Shown here: in pieces, positions 32,572-41,174 of the stretch
Layout of the letters: every line of letters begins with the position of its first letter
How positions within the stretch are numbered: position 1 is the stretch's first letter
NCBI GenBank assembly: GCA_902362775.1
Contig: CABIXV010000002.1
Span: forward strand, 485,916 to 531,024
Direction: 5' to 3'
Origin: Clostridiales bacterium
Lineage (GTDB): Bacteria > Bacillota > Clostridia > Oscillospirales > Oscillospiraceae
DNA length: 45,109 nt
Notes under the pieces: model-generated
What the model was told of the DNA's origin: nothing
Seen by the model: only the letters and a program-made list of their open reading frames with translations
Database searches by the model: none
Position numbers and translations under genes: made by a program

Positions 32572-34152
32572 TCATCCCCGCGCCACCGCTTCGGCCACGC
32601 GAATACCGTCCACCGCCGCACTGACAATGCCCCCCGCATAGCCCGCCCCCTCGCCACAGGGGTACAGGCCATGGAGAGGGGACTGACAGCCCTCATCCCG
32701 TAAAATGCGGACAGGAGAGGAGGAGCGTGTCTCCACCCCGGTCAGCACCCCATCTGGTACAGAGAAACCCTGCAGCTTTCGGTCCATCAGGGGCAAGGCA
32801 TCCCGCAGGGTATCCGACACAAAGTCGGGTAAACAGCCCTCTAAATCAGTCCAAGTCACTCCAGGCTGATATGTGGGAAGAATGGCGCCGGGGCCTTGTG
32901 AGGGCCGCTTGTGCAGAAAATCCTCCACTCGCTGGGCAGGGGCCCGGAAGCCTCCACCCCCCAGTTGGAACGCCGCCTTCTCCCATCGCTCTTGGAACCA
33001 GACTCCAGCCAGCACATCCGCCTCTGGAAAGTCCTCCGGCCCTACTCCCACTAACAGTCCACCGTTGATATTGGCCCCATCCCGGGCCCGCAGGCTCATA
33101 CCATTAGTGACCACGCCCCCCTGCCGGGAGGCGGCCGCCACCACCTGCCCACCGGGGCAGACACAGAAGGTGAAAGCCGACCGGCCGCTGGGCAGGTGGC
33201 AGGCAAGTTTGTAATCCGAGGGCGGCAGCTTGGAAAAGGCTGGGCCGTACTGCTGGCGGCTCACCGCCTGCTGGTCGTGTTCGACGCGCACCCCAATAGC
33301 AAAATTCTTTTTCTCCATGGGCACCCCCGCCTCCTTTAGCATGGTAAAGGTATCCCGTGCGGAGTGGCCAGGGGCCAGGACCAGGGCGTCAGCAGGCAGG
33401 CGATAGGGCCCTTTCGGGCCCTCCACCCGTATGCCAGTCAGGACTCCGCCGCTGACGGTCAGTTCAGCCAGCCGATGGCCAAACCGGACATCACAGCCCA
33501 GGGAAATAAGCTCCCGGCGGATATTTTTCACCACCTGGCGCAAAATATCGGTTCCGATGTGGGGTTTATGGGAATACTTGACATCGGCGGGGGCCCCCGC
33601 CTCCACCAGCACGTCCAGCACAGCGGAGATGCGGGGATCGTGGGTCCCAGTGGTCAGCTTCCCGTCGGAGAAAGTACCGGCTCCCCCTTCGCCAAACTGT
33701 ACGTTAGACTCCTCGTCCAAAATCCCAGTGTCCCAGAAAGCCCCCACGTCCAGGGTCCTCCGGTCCACATCCCGCCCCCGCTCCAAAATGACAGAGGGAA
33801 TACCATTGCGGGCCAGAAACAAGGCGGCAAAGAGTCCTGCCGGGCCCATGCCCACCACTACCGGAGGCAGGGCCGACTTCCGTCCCACACCGGGGAAGGC
33901 GTAGGGTCTCCGCTCCGTCAGAGAGATGTTTCGACCGGGGGCGGAACGGACCACGGAAGCCTCGTTGGCCATGGACAGCTCCACGGTATAGACATAGTGG
34001 ACATCATCTTTCCTCCGCGCGTCAATGGACTGGCGGACGATGTCCAGCTCCCCTAGTGCCCCAGGGCGCACACCCAGCGTCCGGGCCGCGCGCTTTCTGA
34101 GCTGATCCAGGTCCCCGTCTACTGGCAGGGCCAGCCCTCCGATCCTTATCAT
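32572..34152 (-). CDS. FAD-dependent dehydrogenase of the COG2509 type
   Basis: 526 residues from ATG 34152 (AGAGG 8 bases upstream; the in-frame GTG at 34161 overlaps that site). An N-terminal ~85-residue domain with ferredoxin-like features (RKRAARTLGVRPGAL, DIVRQSIDARRKDDVHYVYT) precedes the FAD-binding Rossmann motif VVGMGPAGLFAALFLARNG and ILERG. Other blocks are VQFGEGGAGTFSDGKLTTGT, LVLAPGHSARDTF and CVCPGGQVVAAASRQGGVV. The closing CGEGAGYAGGIVSAAVDGI completes the FAD site. This is a widespread uncharacterised flavoprotein family in anaerobes, often annotated only as FAD-dependent oxidoreductase. No partner gene is adjacent. Confidence 0.9.
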   Translation of the reverse strand: MIRIGGLALPVDGDLDQLRKRAARTLGVRPGALGELDIVRQSIDARRKDDVHYVYTVELSMANEASVVRSAPGRNISLTERRPYAFPGVGRKSALPPVVVGMGPAGLFAALFLARNGIPSVILERGRDVDRRTLDVGAFWDTGILDEESNVQFGEGGAGTFSDGKLTTGTHDPRISAVLDVLVEAGAPADVKYSHKPHIGTDILRQVVKNIRRELISLGCDVRFGHRLAELTVSGGVLTGIRVEGPKGPYRLPADALVLAPGHSARDTFTMLKEAGVPMEKKNFAIGVRVEHDQQAVSRQQYGPAFSKLPPSDYKLACHLPSGRSAFTFCVCPGGQVVAAASRQGGVVTNGMSLRARDGANINGGLLVGVGPEDFPEADVLAGVWFQERWEKAAFQLGGGGFRAPAQRVEDFLHKRPSQGPGAILPTYQPGVTWTDLEGCLPDFVSDTLRDALPLMDRKLQGFSVPDGVLTGVETRSSSPVRILRDEGCQSPLHGLYPCGEGAGYAGGIVSAAVDGIRVAEAVARG

Positions 34153-34174
34153 CTCAATCACCTCTTTTCAGAGT

Positions 34175-34203
34175 ATTGTATCACAGCCGGCGGCAAAGCG
34201 GAA
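34175..34203 (-). promoter_or_regulatory. Possible extended -10 promoter of the COG2509 gene
   Basis: On the reverse strand TGATACAAT (TACAAT at 34175-34180) has the extended -10 TGn; the -35 region (TTCCGC, 17 bases away) is poor. Confidence 0.4.
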
Positions 34204-34433
34204 GTTTTGGATCGCTCTTTTTCTCCTTTTCCTCCGTCTGGAGCTCGCATCCCGCCGCTCTGCCCAGAAGAGCGAATCCTCGTCTTTTTCCCAGAATTTG
34301 TCGAAATATGTTGAAAAAAGCAGTTTTTCCCATTTATTCTCTTTTTATGCCCCCGTGCCGAGGAAAATCGCCGCATTTGTACCGGGGGGCCGACCGTCAG
34401 CAGAATACAAAGAAAATGGAGGCAACGAAAATC

Positions 34434-35555
34434 ATGGCAAGAAAAACTGTGGAGCGCAATATCTCATACGACGACGCCCGGGATCTGTACTACGTCAGTA
34501 TGGACCTGGGCCGTGATGAGGAGGGCAGGCGGATCAAGCAGTACCGTACCTTTCCCACCCTGACCGCCGCCCGGGCGGGACTGCGGGATTTCCTGGCCCA
34601 TCGGGATCAGGAGCGCCAGACCCCCCGGCATCAGCTCACCCTGTCCGAGTGGCTGGAATACTGGATGGACACCATCGTGCGGCCCAATCGGGCGGAAACC
34701 ACGGTGTATTCCTATCAAAAGATCATTGACAATCACCTTGGCCCAGCCCTGGGGGATATGCCCCTTCTGAAGCTGACGCCTAAGGACATCCAGCAATACT
34801 ATACCCAGGTACAGCGGGATAACAGCCTCTCCTCCAACACCATGCGGCGGCACCACGACCTTCTTTCCTCCTCCCTGCGGACGGCGGTGCGGCAGGATAT
34901 GCTGCTGGTCTCTCCCATGGACCGGGTGGAGCCCCCCAGGTCCAAGCTTTATGAGGCGGACTTCTACACCCCGGAGGAGCTGAAACGGCTCTACGCCCTC
35001 CTCCCCGGCCACCGGCTGGAACTGCCTGTCAAGCTGGCGGGCAGCCTGGGTCTGCGGCGGGAGGAGCTGTGCGGTCTGAAGTGGGAAAATGTAAACTTTC
35101 AGCTCCGGGTCATCTATATTCGGGAGGCCCGCACCGCCTTCGGCGCCACCATCATCCAAAAGGAGACCAAAAACCGCGCCTCGGTCCGCACACTCTATCT
35201 CCCCGAAGATATCTTCCGGCTGCTGAACCAGGAGCGGGCGCGCCAGAACGCACTCTTCCGCGGGCGGGAGGAGCCTGGCCATGTGGTGCTGGACCACAAG
35301 GAGCTGCCCTACTCGCCCAACGCTCTGTCCCTGGCCTTTACCCGCTTCGTGCGAAAAAATGACCTGCCTCGGGTCACCCTCCACGGCCTGCGCCACTCCT
35401 TTGCCACCATTGCCTCCTTCCAGGGCGTGTCCCTCTTCGATATCGGCAAAGCCCTGGGCCACTCCACCCCCGCCACCACCGGCCGCATCTACACCCATCT
35501 CATTGACCGCACCCACGAGGAGACTCTGATGCGGGTGTCGGACGCGCTGAAATAA
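34434..35555 (+). CDS. Tyrosine-type site-specific recombinase/integrase (solitary)
   Basis: 373 residues; ATG 34434 is chosen because GGAGG lies 11 bases upstream and the family starts here, though MEATKI 18 bases earlier is possible. An N-terminal arm-binding region (VSMDLGRDEEGRRIKQY) is followed by a SAM-like core-binding domain (LSEWLEYWMDTIV) and the catalytic domain. The pentad is intact: Arg208 in SLGLRREEL, His317/Arg320 in HGLRHSF, His343 in ALGHST and nucleophile Tyr353 in GRIYTH. It looks like a phage/ICE-type integrase, yet no excisionase, relaxase, phage gene or tRNA lies beside it; ruvX follows directly. It may be domesticated or the last piece of a lost element. Confidence 0.93.
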   Translation: MARKTVERNISYDDARDLYYVSMDLGRDEEGRRIKQYRTFPTLTAARAGLRDFLAHRDQERQTPRHQLTLSEWLEYWMDTIVRPNRAETTVYSYQKIIDNHLGPALGDMPLLKLTPKDIQQYYTQVQRDNSLSSNTMRRHHDLLSSSLRTAVRQDMLLVSPMDRVEPPRSKLYEADFYTPEELKRLYALLPGHRLELPVKLAGSLGLRREELCGLKWENVNFQLRVIYIREARTAFGATIIQKETKNRASVRTLYLPEDIFRLLNQERARQNALFRGREEPGHVVLDHKELPYSPNALSLAFTRFVRKNDLPRVTLHGLRHSFATIASFQGVSLFDIGKALGHSTPATTGRIYTHLIDRTHEETLMRVSDALK

Positions 35556-35558
35556 CCG

Positions 35559-35587
35559 TTGTATTCCCTCTGAATTTGCGGTATCAT
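35559..35587 (+). promoter_or_regulatory. Promoter of ruvX
   Basis: TTGTAT (35559-35564) and TATCAT (35582-35587) are 17 bases apart, directly after the integrase stop. Confidence 0.6.
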
Positions 35588-35610
35588 TTGAGAGAGAGGA
35601 GGGAGTGTCT

Positions 35611-36033
35611 ATGCGTATTATGGCCATTGACTACGGCGACGCCCACACCGGCGTGGCCATCTCTGACCCCACCGGACTTCTGGCCGGGACCACCACTACT
35701 ATCCACAGCCGGAAAAACGAGGTGGTGCTGGAGGAGCTGAAGAAGCTGGTGGATGCCTACCGGGTGGAGGAGCTGGTCATGGGCTTTCCCCGGAATATGG
35801 ACGGCACCGAGGGCCCTAGGGCCCAGCTATACCGGGACTTTGCCGGCCAGGTGGAGGAGGTCACCGGTCTGAAGCCCGTCCTGTGGGACGAGCGGAGGAC
35901 CACCGTGGACGCCCACCGTATCCTCTTCGCGGCGGGCCAGAACGCCAAAAAGCGGAAAAAGACAGTGGACGCCGTGGCGGCCTCCCTGATTCTGGAGGGC
36001 TATCTGAATTTCAAACGAATGACTCAGCAATAG
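35611..36033 (+). CDS. ruvX: Putative pre-16S rRNA nuclease / Holliday junction resolvase-like protein
   Basis: 140 residues from ATG 35611 (AGGAGGGA upstream; the GTG at 35605 lies inside that site). RNase H-like fold of the YqgF/RuvX family. The first acidic site is in AIDYGDAHTGVAISD, then ELVMGFPRNMDGTEGP, the DERRTT motif (LWDERRTT) and the last acidic helix KKTVDAVAASLILEGYL. Needed for 5' maturation of 16S rRNA in E. coli; a role in junction resolution has also been proposed. It heads a forward run with the ABM protein and EFR1 gene. Usually linked to alaS or ireB; neither is here. Confidence 0.93.
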   Translation: MRIMAIDYGDAHTGVAISDPTGLLAGTTTTIHSRKNEVVLEELKKLVDAYRVEELVMGFPRNMDGTEGPRAQLYRDFAGQVEEVTGLKPVLWDERRTTVDAHRILFAAGQNAKKRKKTVDAVAASLILEGYLNFKRMTQQ

Positions 36034-36063
36034 GAGTTCAACAGATATAAGGGGGAAAGAAAT

Positions 36064-36351
36064 ATGTACGGTATCAATGTGATCTACACCATGAAGCCCG
36101 GCAAGCGGGAGGAGTTTCTGGCTGGAGTGACCGCCAGCGGCGCTCAGGCGGCGGTGCGCAGGGAGGAGGGCTGTCTGCAATACGACTATTTCACCTCGGT
36201 GGATGACCCGGACAAACTGCTCCTGCTGGAGAAGTGGACCACTCGGGAGACCCAGAAGGTCCACATGGGCCAGCCTCATATGGCGCTGATCCAGGAGGTC
36301 AAGGATCGCTACGCGGCCGATACGATTCTGGAAACTTACGACCTGCCGTAA
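36064..36351 (+). CDS. Antibiotic biosynthesis monooxygenase (ABM) domain protein
   Basis: 95 residues, a single ferredoxin-like ABM domain (YgiN type). Typical blocks are INVIYTMKPGKREEFL, EEGCLQYDYFTSVDDPDKLLLLEKW and HMGQPHMALIQEV. YgiN-like dimers oxidise quinols or small aromatics without cofactor, but in strict anaerobes they may act as redox or binding proteins. AGGGGG precedes the start. The next gene, a flavodoxin-ferredoxin, starts 37 bases later, so the pair may be a redox unit. Confidence 0.88.
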   Translation: MYGINVIYTMKPGKREEFLAGVTASGAQAAVRREEGCLQYDYFTSVDDPDKLLLLEKWTTRETQKVHMGQPHMALIQEVKDRYAADTILETYDLP

Positions 36352-36388
36352 GCGGTTCAGGTTGAAAATGGTGAAGGAGGAAATACAT

Positions 36389-37222
36389 ATGGAAATCAAA
36401 ACTGTTTGGGCCGTCTATTTTAGCGGCACCGGCACCACAGAAAAGGTAGCTACCCACCTTGCCAAGTCCCTGGCCGGGCAACTGGGAGCCCAGTACAAGT
36501 CCCATGACTACACCCAGCCCAAGGGCCGGGAAAACGCGCTGCAGTTCGGTCCGGATGAACTGGTGGTATTGGGTACTCCGGTCTATGCCGGACGAGTCCC
36601 CAACATGATGCTGCCCTTCGTCCAGAACAGCATCCACGGCGAGGGCACCCTGTCCGTCCCCGTGGTCCTCTACGGAAACCGGAACTTCGACGACGGGTTG
36701 ATGGAGCTCAAGCAGGTGATGACGGCCAACGGCTTCCTGCCCATCGCCGGGGCCGCCATCGTGGGCGAGCACTCCTTCTCCAAGATCCTGGGCGCCAGCC
36801 GCCCCGACGGGGAGGACATGGCTCTAGTGGACCAGCTGGCCCGGCAGACCGCCGAGAAGGTCAAGGGGCTGACGGCCCTGCCCGAGGAGCCAGTCCAGGT
36901 GGAGGGCTGCGACCCCATCCGCCCCTACTACACCCCCCGAGACCGGAACGGCGAGCCCATCAAGGACTTCCTGAAGGCCAAGCCCGTCACCGACCTGGAC
37001 AAGTGCGTTCGGTGCGGCCTGTGCGCCCGGCTGTGCCCCATGGGGGCCATCGATCCCAACGATGTGAGCCAGGTGGTGGGCAAGTGCATCAAGTGCTGCG
37101 CCTGTGTGAAGAAGTGCCCCATGGGGGCCAAGTACTTCGACCATGAGGGCTACCTATACCACCAGCATGAGCTGGAGGACCTGTACGCTGCCCGCCGGGC
37201 GGAGAGCAAGATCTTTATCTGA
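36389..37222 (+). CDS. EFR1-type flavodoxin-ferredoxin fusion protein
   Basis: 277 residues from ATG 36389, where AAGGAGG lies 8 bases upstream; the in-frame TTG at 36362 is rejected. An N-terminal flavodoxin-like domain (AVYFSGTGTTEKVA binds the FMN phosphate; LVVLGTPVYAGRVP) is fused to a C-terminal bacterial ferredoxin domain with two 4Fe-4S motifs, CVRCGLCARLCPMGAI and CIKCCACVKKCPMGAK. EFR1 proteins are low-potential electron carriers of anaerobes with no defined partner. It may supply electrons to the neighbouring ABM protein or to a distant oxidoreductase; that is inference. Confidence 0.92.
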   Translation: MEIKTVWAVYFSGTGTTEKVATHLAKSLAGQLGAQYKSHDYTQPKGRENALQFGPDELVVLGTPVYAGRVPNMMLPFVQNSIHGEGTLSVPVVLYGNRNFDDGLMELKQVMTANGFLPIAGAAIVGEHSFSKILGASRPDGEDMALVDQLARQTAEKVKGLTALPEEPVQVEGCDPIRPYYTPRDRNGEPIKDFLKAKPVTDLDKCVRCGLCARLCPMGAIDPNDVSQVVGKCIKCCACVKKCPMGAKYFDHEGYLYHQHELEDLYAARRAESKIFI

Positions 37223-37242
37223 AGAACATGGGAGATTGGGGA

Positions 37243-37923
37243 ATGGAACAGGACCGGGAAACTCTGTGTCAGGTGTGCCTGCTGCTCTATCAGCGGGGCT
37301 ATGTGGTTAGCAACGACGGCAATGTTTCCGTTCGGATTGGGGAAGACCAGGTACTCATCACCCCTTCCGGTGTAAGCAAGGGCCGGCTGACCCCTGATAT
37401 GCTGGTAGTATGCGACCTGGAGGGCCGGGTGTTGGCAGGACACCTCCACCCCTCCTCTGAATCTGCTATGCATCTGCTTGTCTACCGGGAGCGCCCCGAT
37501 GTAGGCGCGGTGGTCCATGCTCACCCGCCGGCGGCCACCGCCTTTTCCATCTGCCGCCGCCCCCTGGCCCAGCACTATCTGACCGAAACCATTAGTGGGC
37601 TGGGGGAGGTGCCTGTGGCCCCCTTTGCCCTCCCCTCCACCAGTCAGGTCCCCGACAGCCTGCGCCCCTATGTGGCCGGCTGCAATGGGGCCCTGCTGGC
37701 CAACCATGGGGCCATCGCCTGGGGCAGAGACCTCTGGAATGCCTTTGACCGGATGGAGCAGGTGGAGCAGACCGCCAAGATCTTTGCCCTCGTTCACCAA
37801 CTTGGAGGCGGAGTGGAACTGTCACCAGAGCAGGTAGAGGCTATCCGAGGGCTGGAGGGGCACTACCGGACGCTGTCCGGGTCCAGAACTCCCCACGAGG
37901 AACAGGGAGGTGGAAGAACATGA
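37243..37923 (+). CDS. Class II aldolase/adducin family protein (candidate 5-methylthioribulose-1-phosphate aldolase)
   Basis: 226 residues from ATG 37243, which has GGGAG upstream. With this start the zinc ligands His92, His94 (VVHAHPP) and His155 (LANHGA) and catalytic Glu73 (SSES) carry exactly the FucA numbers, supporting the choice. The family includes fuculose-phosphate aldolase, MtnB dehydratase and Ald2. The ATGA overlap with mtnA means the substrate is very likely 5-methylthioribulose-1-phosphate. Two fates are possible: dehydration as MtnB or retro-aldol cleavage to DHAP and methylthioacetaldehyde as in the DHAP shunt. No mtnW/X/C/D gene follows, which favours cleavage. A general sugar-phosphate aldolase cannot be excluded. 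Confidence 0.88.
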   Translation: MEQDRETLCQVCLLLYQRGYVVSNDGNVSVRIGEDQVLITPSGVSKGRLTPDMLVVCDLEGRVLAGHLHPSSESAMHLLVYRERPDVGAVVHAHPPAATAFSICRRPLAQHYLTETISGLGEVPVAPFALPSTSQVPDSLRPYVAGCNGALLANHGAIAWGRDLWNAFDRMEQVEQTAKIFALVHQLGGGVELSPEQVEAIRGLEGHYRTLSGSRTPHEEQGGGRT

Positions 37924-38987
37924 CGCAGCCTTATCCAGACCATATCCGGCTGGGCCCAGGAGAAGACAGCGTTATCCTGCTGGATCAGACCCAGCTGCCC
38001 AACCGCCTGGAGGAACGGCAGGTTCGTTCCCTGGCCGAGATGATAGAGGCCATCCGCTCCCTGCGGGTCCGGGGCGCCCCTGCCATTGGAATCTTTGCCG
38101 GGTACTGCCTGTATGCCCTGTCCCGTCAGCTGGAGGCGCGGGGGTGGAAGGGCCCGGCCCTGCTGGCTGAACTGGAGGGGCTGGGGGCCGCTCTGGCCGG
38201 GGCAAGGCCCACCGCTGTCAACCTGTCCTGGGCCGTGGATCGGATGCTGCGCGCAGCCCGGGGCTCGGCTGGCGAGCACATGTCGGAGGCGCTGGGCAGG
38301 GAGTGCCGGGCCATCCATCAGGAGGACCAGGATATGTGCCACAAAATCTCGGAGTACGGTTTGTCCCTTTTACAGTCGGGAGACGGGGTACTCACCCACT
38401 GCAACGCCGGCCCTCTGGCTACCTCCCGCTATGGCACCGCCCTTGGTCCTATCCTGCTGGCCCAGGAGCGCGGCATTTCTCTACGGGTATTCGCGGACGA
38501 GACCCGGCCTCTGCTCCAGGGAGCTCGGCTCACCGCCTGGGAGCTTCAGCAGGCTGGGGTAGACGTGACCCTCATCTGCGATAATATGGCCTCCATCGTC
38601 ATGAAAAACGGCTGGGTCCAGGCCTGTTTCGTGGGCTGCGACCGGGTAGCTGCCAACGGGGACACGGCCAATAAGATCGGCACCAGCGGGGTGGCCATCC
38701 TGGCCCGCCACTACGGGGTCCCCTTCTATGTATTGGGGCCTACTTCCACCATCGACCTGAGCTGCCCTGACGGGGATCACATCCCTATCGAGGAGCGAGA
38801 CGGGGAGGAGATCCGCTCTCTGTGGTACCAGGAACCCATGGCCCCCTCCGGGGTAAAGTGCTATAACCCCGCCTTCGACATCACTCCCCACGCGCTGATC
38901 TCCGCCATCATCACCGAGAGGGGCATCTGCCGCCCTCCCTATTCCCGCTCCCTGCCGGCCTTGTTTTCTCCCTCTCAAGGTGAATAA
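37920..38987 (+). CDS. mtnA: 5-methylthioribose-1-phosphate isomerase
   Basis: 355 residues. Converts 5-methylthioribose-1-phosphate to 5-methylthioribulose-1-phosphate, using by-product of polyamine synthesis. Catalytic Cys161 is in [19 protein letters not shown] and Asp241 in [18 protein letters not shown], one residue off the B. subtilis numbers 160/240. Other family blocks are [10 protein letters not shown] and [18 protein letters not shown] and [10 protein letters not shown]. It overlaps the aldolase by 4 bases. No MTA phosphorylase, MTA nucleosidase or MTR kinase gene lies in the window. A strong terminator closes the operon. Confidence 0.96.
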   Translation: MTQPYPDHIRLGPGEDSVILLDQTQLPNRLEERQVRSLAEMIEAIRSLRVRGAPAIGIFAGYCLYALSRQLEARGWKGPALLAELEGLGAALAGARPTAVNLSWAVDRMLRAARGSAGEHMSEALGRECRAIHQEDQDMCHKISEYGLSLLQSGDGVLTHCNAGPLATSRYGTALGPILLAQERGISLRVFADETRPLLQGARLTAWELQQAGVDVTLICDNMASIVMKNGWVQACFVGCDRVAANGDTANKIGTSGVAILARHYGVPFYVLGPTSTIDLSCPDGDHIPIEERDGEEIRSLWYQEPMAPSGVKCYNPAFDITPHALISAIITERGICRPPYSRSLPALFSPSQGE

Positions 38988-39003
38988 TCCTCATCCAGTC
39001 CAT

Positions 39004-39050
39004 AACGAAGCGGCCGCCAAACTGGCGGCCGCTTCGTTCTCTATTTTTTC
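39004..39050 (+). terminator. Terminator of the aldolase-mtnA operon
   Basis: A 16-bp perfect stem (39004-39019 with 39023-39038) and 3-base loop, with CTCTATTTTTT following. Confidence 0.88.
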
Positions 39051-39060
39051 CGGGCGGCCC

Positions 39061-40374
39061 TCACCGCTCCATCTTCCAGAACCGGACGCTGTACGGCGGC
39101 AGCTCGCTTCCGCCACCGAAGTCGTGACGCTCCCCGGAGATCAGATCCCAGGCCAGTCCGCAGCCTGCGTCAAAATGGGCGGTATAGGGCTGGCTGTCCC
39201 CGTTGACCGCCACCAGCACCCGCTCCCGGTCACAGTTCCGCTCGAAGATGATCTGGCGGTTGGTCAGCACTACATTCCGGTAATTCCCATAACACAGGGC
39301 CGGACTGTTCCTCTTGGCCGCCGCCAGCTTGGCGATATGATCAGTCAGCCCGTTCCACTCTGTCCTCTCCAGAGCTGGCCGAAGGGCGTCGTCGCTGTCC
39401 GGTCCCTTCCGGCCCTCCAAGCCCCACTCGCTGCCGTAGTATACCGCGGGCACTCCGGGCATCCCGAACATCAGCCCATAGGACGGAGCCAGATGGTTTC
39501 GGTCGGTCAGGCGGGAGGCGATGCGGTCCACATCGTGGTTATCCAGGAAGGACAGCAGGTGGGCCCCCTTATATAAGGTCCACTGCTCCGGCCCGAACTG
39601 CCGGGCAAGGGAGTGGCCGATCTCAAACATATTCCTGGAGTTGAAGCTGGACCACAGTCCCTTGTAGCACTCGTAGTTTGTCACTGAGTGGCACAGCTCC
39701 GGCCCCATCCATCGGTTATAGTCCCCGTGCAGCGTCTCTCCCATCAGCACAAAGTCCGGTTTCAGCCCTTGGGCAAAGGCTCTCAACCGCTTCAGGTACT
39801 CCGGGGGTAAGCAGTAGGCCACGTCCAGCCGCAGCCCGTCGATGCCGAACCGCTCCACCCAGGACCGGATGGCGTTAAATTGGTGTTCTATCACCGCCGG
39901 ATTCCACAGATTCAGCTTGACCAGCTCGTTGTGGCCCTCCCAGCCCTCATACCAGAAGCCGTCATGATACTCGGTATCCCCGTCAAAGCTCAGGTGGAAC
40001 CAGTCCCGGTATGGACTGTCCCATTTTTTCTTCTGTACCTCCTGAAACGCCCAGAAGCCCCGTCCCACATGGTTGAACACCCCGTCCAGCATCACCCGGA
40101 TGCCGGCCTGATGGAACGTCCGGCACACCTGGGCCAAATCTTCATCGCTCCCCAGCCGAGGGTCCACCGTAAAATAGTCCCGGGTGTCATAGCCGTGGCG
40201 GTCGCTGTCAAAGACCGGGTTGAGCAGCACCGTGTCCGCTCCCAGCCGCTTGATGTGGTCCACCCAGTCCAGCAGCCGCAGGATGCGGGGGGTCCTCACC
40301 CCGTCGTTTTCCTTCGGCGCGCCGCACAGGCCCAGAGGATATATTTGATAGATGACCGCTTCGTCAAACCACAT
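39061..40374 (-). CDS. Alpha-amylase family glycoside hydrolase (GH13, cyclomaltodextrinase/neopullulanase-like)
   Basis: 437 residues from ATG 40374, which follows AAGGAGG; the longer frame upstream is non-coding. No signal peptide, so cytoplasmic, acting on imported maltodextrins. GH13 regions are in order: GVFNHVG (region I), GLRLDVAY with nucleophile Asp184 (II), LMGETLHGD with acid/base Glu213 (III) and FLDNHD with Asp281 (IV). The C-terminal beta domain is short (VLVAVNGDSQPYTAHFDAG). The N-terminal starch-binding domain of typical neopullulanases is absent. It has its own promoter. No maltose transporter gene is adjacent. Confidence 0.93.
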   Translation of the reverse strand: MWFDEAVIYQIYPLGLCGAPKENDGVRTPRILRLLDWVDHIKRLGADTVLLNPVFDSDRHGYDTRDYFTVDPRLGSDEDLAQVCRTFHQAGIRVMLDGVFNHVGRGFWAFQEVQKKKWDSPYRDWFHLSFDGDTEYHDGFWYEGWEGHNELVKLNLWNPAVIEHQFNAIRSWVERFGIDGLRLDVAYCLPPEYLKRLRAFAQGLKPDFVLMGETLHGDYNRWMGPELCHSVTNYECYKGLWSSFNSRNMFEIGHSLARQFGPEQWTLYKGAHLLSFLDNHDVDRIASRLTDRNHLAPSYGLMFGMPGVPAVYYGSEWGLEGRKGPDSDDALRPALERTEWNGLTDHIAKLAAAKRNSPALCYGNYRNVVLTNRQIIFERNCDRERVLVAVNGDSQPYTAHFDAGCGLAWDLISGERHDFGGGSELPPYSVRFWKMER

Positions 40375-40420
40375 TGACAGGCCCTCCTTCCATCCCGCCC
40401 TTAGGGGCGGATATGGTCCT

Positions 40421-40449
40421 ATCATATCCTATCCGACGCCTGGGAGCAA
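40421..40449 (-). promoter_or_regulatory. Promoter of the GH13 gene
   Basis: On the reverse strand TTGCTC (40444-40449) and TATGAT (40421-40426) are 17 bases apart, within the gap behind the TSUP stop. Confidence 0.6.
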
Positions 40450-40455
40450 GCATTT

Positions 40456-40821
40456 TTACTCCTTTGTACGCCCAAACAGCTCCATCAGCCCCACCACGAT
40501 GAGAAACGCTCCGAAGAATTTGCGCAGCAGCCCTACCTCCATAGCGGTGGCCGCCCACGCCGCCAGGGCGGCGCAGACCAGCCCTGCCCCGATGGCCGGG
40601 AGGAGCACTGGTTTCTCGATGTAACCGTTTTTGACATGGGCGGGCAGGGCCATCAGCCCAGCGGGCAGGAAATAGAGCAGGTTGATGCCCTGTGCCAGAT
40701 GCTGGTCCACGCCGGCGAAGGCGGTCATATAGACCAGCAGGAGGGTGCCTCCCCCCACGCCGAAGCCGGACAGCACTCCTGTGGCAGCCCCCACTGCCAG
40801 GGGCAAAACCCATTCGCTCAT
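40456..40821 (-). CDS. TSUP (TauE/SafE, DUF81) transporter, second half-size subunit
   Basis: 121 residues with about four membrane helices. The start LPLAVGAATGVLSGFGVGGGTLLLVY is the TSUP repeat motif (G-x-G-G-G), normally found at the beginning of each half of a ~250-residue transporter. ATG 40821 has GAGGAG upstream and overlaps the stop of the preceding gene by 4 bases. The partner gene upstream supplies the other half, so the pair most likely forms a hetero-oligomer equal to a full-size transporter. TSUP proteins export sulfite, sulfoacetate, sulfolactate or take up sulfur compounds; the substrate here cannot be told. Confidence 0.88.
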   Translation of the reverse strand: MSEWVLPLAVGAATGVLSGFGVGGGTLLLVYMTAFAGVDQHLAQGINLLYFLPAGLMALPAHVKNGYIEKPVLLPAIGAGLVCAALAAWAATAMEVGLLRKFFGAFLIVVGLMELFGRTKE

Positions 40822-41174
40822 AAAAAGCTCCTCACTCCCCCATAGATAAGCAGAAGGCCGAAGGCCCGCTTCAGCCAGACCATCTGTACTCCTTTGAACC
40901 ACTTTCCCCCCGCCCAGCCGCCGACAGTCCCTCCCACCAGGTATGGCAGCGCGGCCCAGAAGTCCAGCCCGCCCCGCAGAAAGTAGACGCACACGGACAG
41001 GGCGCACAGGGGCAGGATGACCGCCACCGAGGTGGCAAAAGCCCTCCGCTGGTCCAGACGGCAGTACCCGGTGAGCAACGGAACGAACACCGAGCCCCCT
41101 CCGCCACCAAAGAAGCCGTTGGCGACCCCGGCCAGTCCGCCGGCAATCAGATATCTCCATGTTTGACCGCGCAA
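40818..41174 (-). CDS. TSUP (TauE/SafE, DUF81) transporter, first half-size subunit
   Basis: 118 residues if TTG 41174 is the start (AAAGGGGG lies 10 bases upstream but within the terminator stem). The repeat motif AGGLAGVANGFFGGGGGSVFVPLL is typical of the TSUP N-terminal half. Four helices, no large loops. It is translationally coupled with the second half. The open frame runs 87 bases further 5' (to 41261) through the hairpin, so the exact start is uncertain: if the hairpin forms, the T-run covers the TTG. Together the two genes are about 240 residues, the normal length of a fused TSUP transporter. Confidence 0.82.
   Translation of the reverse strand: MRGQTWRYLIAGGLAGVANGFFGGGGGSVFVPLLTGYCRLDQRRAFATSVAVILPLCALSVCVYFLRGGLDFWAALPYLVGGTVGGWAGGKWFKGVQMVWLKRAFGLLLIYGGVRSFL

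Noticed and set aside
34464..35627. A 387-residue reverse frame opposite the integrase
   Set aside because: Antisense shadow; the integrase has an intact catalytic pentad.
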